DNA of 25,336 bases from DATKZS01 sp035527835 [NCBI: bacterium] (GTDB taxonomy: Bacteria > RBG-13-61-14), in assembly GCA_035527835.1 (NCBI GenBank), contig DATKZS010000022.1, positions 1-25,336 of the forward strand, given 5' to 3'. The notes under the pieces are model-generated. The model was not told the origin of the DNA, did not search any database, and saw only the letters and a program-made list of their open reading frames with translations. Shown here piece by piece: positions 24,445-25,336 of the stretch (positions are counted from its first letter, which is position 1; every line of letters begins with the position of its first letter). Made by a program: the position numbers and the translations under genes.

Positions 24445-24739
24445 TGATAATTTCCGTGATCCGCCGGCAATTATTCGCTATTTATTCGCAATTGCACTAT
24501 TTATACTTACAATTGCCGGTGTTAAAAGATTTTATAAAACCGCCGTGGTCATGTTAAAGGACAGCAAGGTTTATATTAAGAATTCATGGTCATGGAAAGC
24601 CTTTAATAAGGATGAAATTAAAGTCATCAAGAAAAAAGAATGGCTTGTTACAATTAGAATTAGAGATTTAAATGACTATTATATATTTGATTTTAATGAA
24701 GATGACCATTCAATCATCGAAATATTGTCTGAAAAATAG
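24341..24739 (+). CDS. Small two-helix membrane protein, possible PH-like tail (AT-rich)
   Basis: This 132-residue protein has two hydrophobic helices (about residues 16-34 and 44-60), then a strand-rich tail: AVVMLKDSKVYIKNSWSWKAFNKDEIKVIKKKEWLV and FDFNEDDHSIIEILSEK (split here). The tail pattern resembles bacterial PH-like domains that follow membrane helices, but this is a weak visual match. The ATG at 24341 has AAGGAG ten bases upstream; an in-frame TTG at 24335 is only four bases away and is rejected. It overlaps the previous gene by 104 nt, which suggests translational coupling or a damaged end of the upstream gene. No homologue is recognised. Confidence 0.6.
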   Translation: MKILLKILSRPFFFKYVIIAMEIFMLIWIYLMLFNDNFRDPPAIIRYLFAIALFILTIAGVKRFYKTAVVMLKDSKVYIKNSWSWKAFNKDEIKVIKKKEWLVTIRIRDLNDYYIFDFNEDDHSIIEILSEK

Positions 24740-24852
24740 GATGATAAAACAATGAAAAAAGTATAACAACAAACATGCAACATTACAGTCGAATCCATCA
24801 TCGCATGATTTAATATTCTATATAGCTACTTGTTGTAATTAAAAGTTAATTT
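24740..24852. other. AT-rich gap with no gene
   Basis: The sequence after the second membrane gene. I see no ribosome-binding site with an open frame, and no clear terminator. Short complementary words (ACAACAA near 24770, TTGTTGT near 24830) are too far apart to call a hairpin. Confidence 0.4.
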
Positions 24853-24951
24853 TTATACACTTCGCTCGGTGTTGTACCAGTCGGCCCACTTCGAGATTAC
24901 CGCTCGCGCTTGGTCCAGGGAATCAATATTATTTAACCACGCGCATTTTGT
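24853..24951 (-). pseudogene. IS3-type transposase C-terminal remnant
   Basis: The minus strand reads CAWLNNIDSLDQARAVISKW, then ADWYNTERSV and a stop. This matches the end of the integrase-core region of IS3-family OrfB, where WYNTERPHSALGY normally follows; here the frame ends right after ER. Upstream homology (minus strand, above 24952) is not recognisable. Only about 33 residues remain, so the element is dead. It lies between the AT-rich gene pair and a truncated IPT/TIG gene. Confidence 0.55.
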
Positions 24952-25031
24952 AGCCGAGGGCCTGGTGGGATATCGTACCAGTCGCTTCAATTGCCGACAT
25001 CTTGAAAGGAAGGAGCAGAGCAGGATATTGA

Positions 25032-25336
25032 CGCGTTTCAGTGCAGGTCTTGGAATCGCCGTACATCTCAAGCATCAGCCATGCCGTGGGCAATACGATT
25101 GATTCCATGGACATCTATGGCGTCAACTTTGGAGTGACGGTATCTTTCAAATATGGGAGCACTGAATATGAAGCCACTATCATTGAAGGCTCCACCACTC
25201 ACTTCAAGGTTGACGTGCCCGGCGGGCTTGACGGCTCCACCTTGCCCTGGTCAGTTATAGTGTATAATCAAGGATTGAGTTCCGAAGACTCTCAAGTTGC
25301 GGACCATAATTCCACCATGACTTTGTATATCTATGA
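25032..25336 (+). pseudogene. 5'-truncated IPT/TIG-domain protein, runs off the window
   Basis: From 25032 to the end the frame is open and reads like one IPT/TIG (immunoglobulin-like) domain: VQVLESPYISSIS, then IDSMDIYGVNFGVTVSF, then THFKVDVPGGLDG and WSVIVYNQG. Such domains occur in secreted or surface proteins. A stop at 25029-25031 and the nearby transposase remnant end the frame upstream, and no ribosome-binding site precedes an in-frame ATG or GTG, so the first part of the gene has probably been removed or displaced by the insertion-sequence event. The 3' end is beyond the window. Confidence 0.55.

Noticed and set aside
24740-24852. Integron attC site after the AT-rich genes
   Set aside because: The paired core sites GTTRRRY and RYYYAAC are not present at suitable positions; only weak AACAAC/GTTGTT complementarity is seen.

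Overview
The window is a GC-rich bacterial chromosome segment from a Gram-negative organism. Evidence for that envelope type includes periplasmic signal peptides, a periplasmic multi-domain cytochrome, an LPP20/FlgT-like protein, a lipobox peptide and a giant cyclic beta-1,2-glucan synthase. The mix of DUF1571-like, DUF362 and GH63/trehalase-like proteins, together with intergenic CGCCAAG-type and CCCTGAAAGGGC-type repeats, suggests an uncultured Desulfobacterota- or Planctomycetota-like lineage. This placement is inference: the window holds no rRNA or other marker gene, and I saw no tRNA, rRNA or CRISPR array.

Layout. Positions 1-8000 carry six plus-strand genes, mostly separate units with their own ribosome-binding sites: an LPP20/FlgT-like periplasmic protein, a two-domain cytochrome c'-like protein with its own promoter and terminator, an enoyl-CoA hydratase/isomerase, a tryptophan-rich membrane protein, a secreted GH63/GH37-like glycoside hydrolase and a DUF362 protein. 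Positions 8162-17473 are one minus-strand gene of 3103 codons, a cyclic beta-1,2-glucan synthase (GT84, glycoamylase-like and GH94-like modules). It has an extra N-terminal stress-protein-like segment and an in-frame 18-nt minisatellite. Positions 17474-18474 have no intact gene, but hold a decayed helix-turn-helix gene of a recombinase-associated family and one copy of a structured dispersed repeat. The other copy, in opposite orientation, lies at 24-247. Then come a duplicated DUF1571/LolA-like secreted protein, a convergent DMT-family transporter, and a Gfo/Idh/MocA oxidoreductase behind a perfect TTGACA-N17-TATAAT promoter.

Positions 22153-25336 are an accessory, repeat-dense region. It holds a 33-codon lipoprotein with an out-of-frame continuation, a degenerate 22-nt tandem repeat, a long inverted repeat of AAACC-type sequence, five short-loop hairpins in a row, and a 104-bp direct repeat present twice (one mismatch) around a REP-like palindromic unit. 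Beyond these lies an AT-rich island with two overlapping genes for small two-helix membrane proteins of unknown function, then a transposase remnant that abuts a 5'-truncated IPT/TIG-domain gene running off the window.

How the genes relate: the glucan synthase and the GH63-like hydrolase point to periplasmic or extracellular carbohydrate handling, but they are not co-transcribed and no glucan exporter (NdvA type) is present. Most remaining genes look like ordinary single-gene units. The most unusual material is the structured dispersed repeats and the AT-rich gene pair at the right end.
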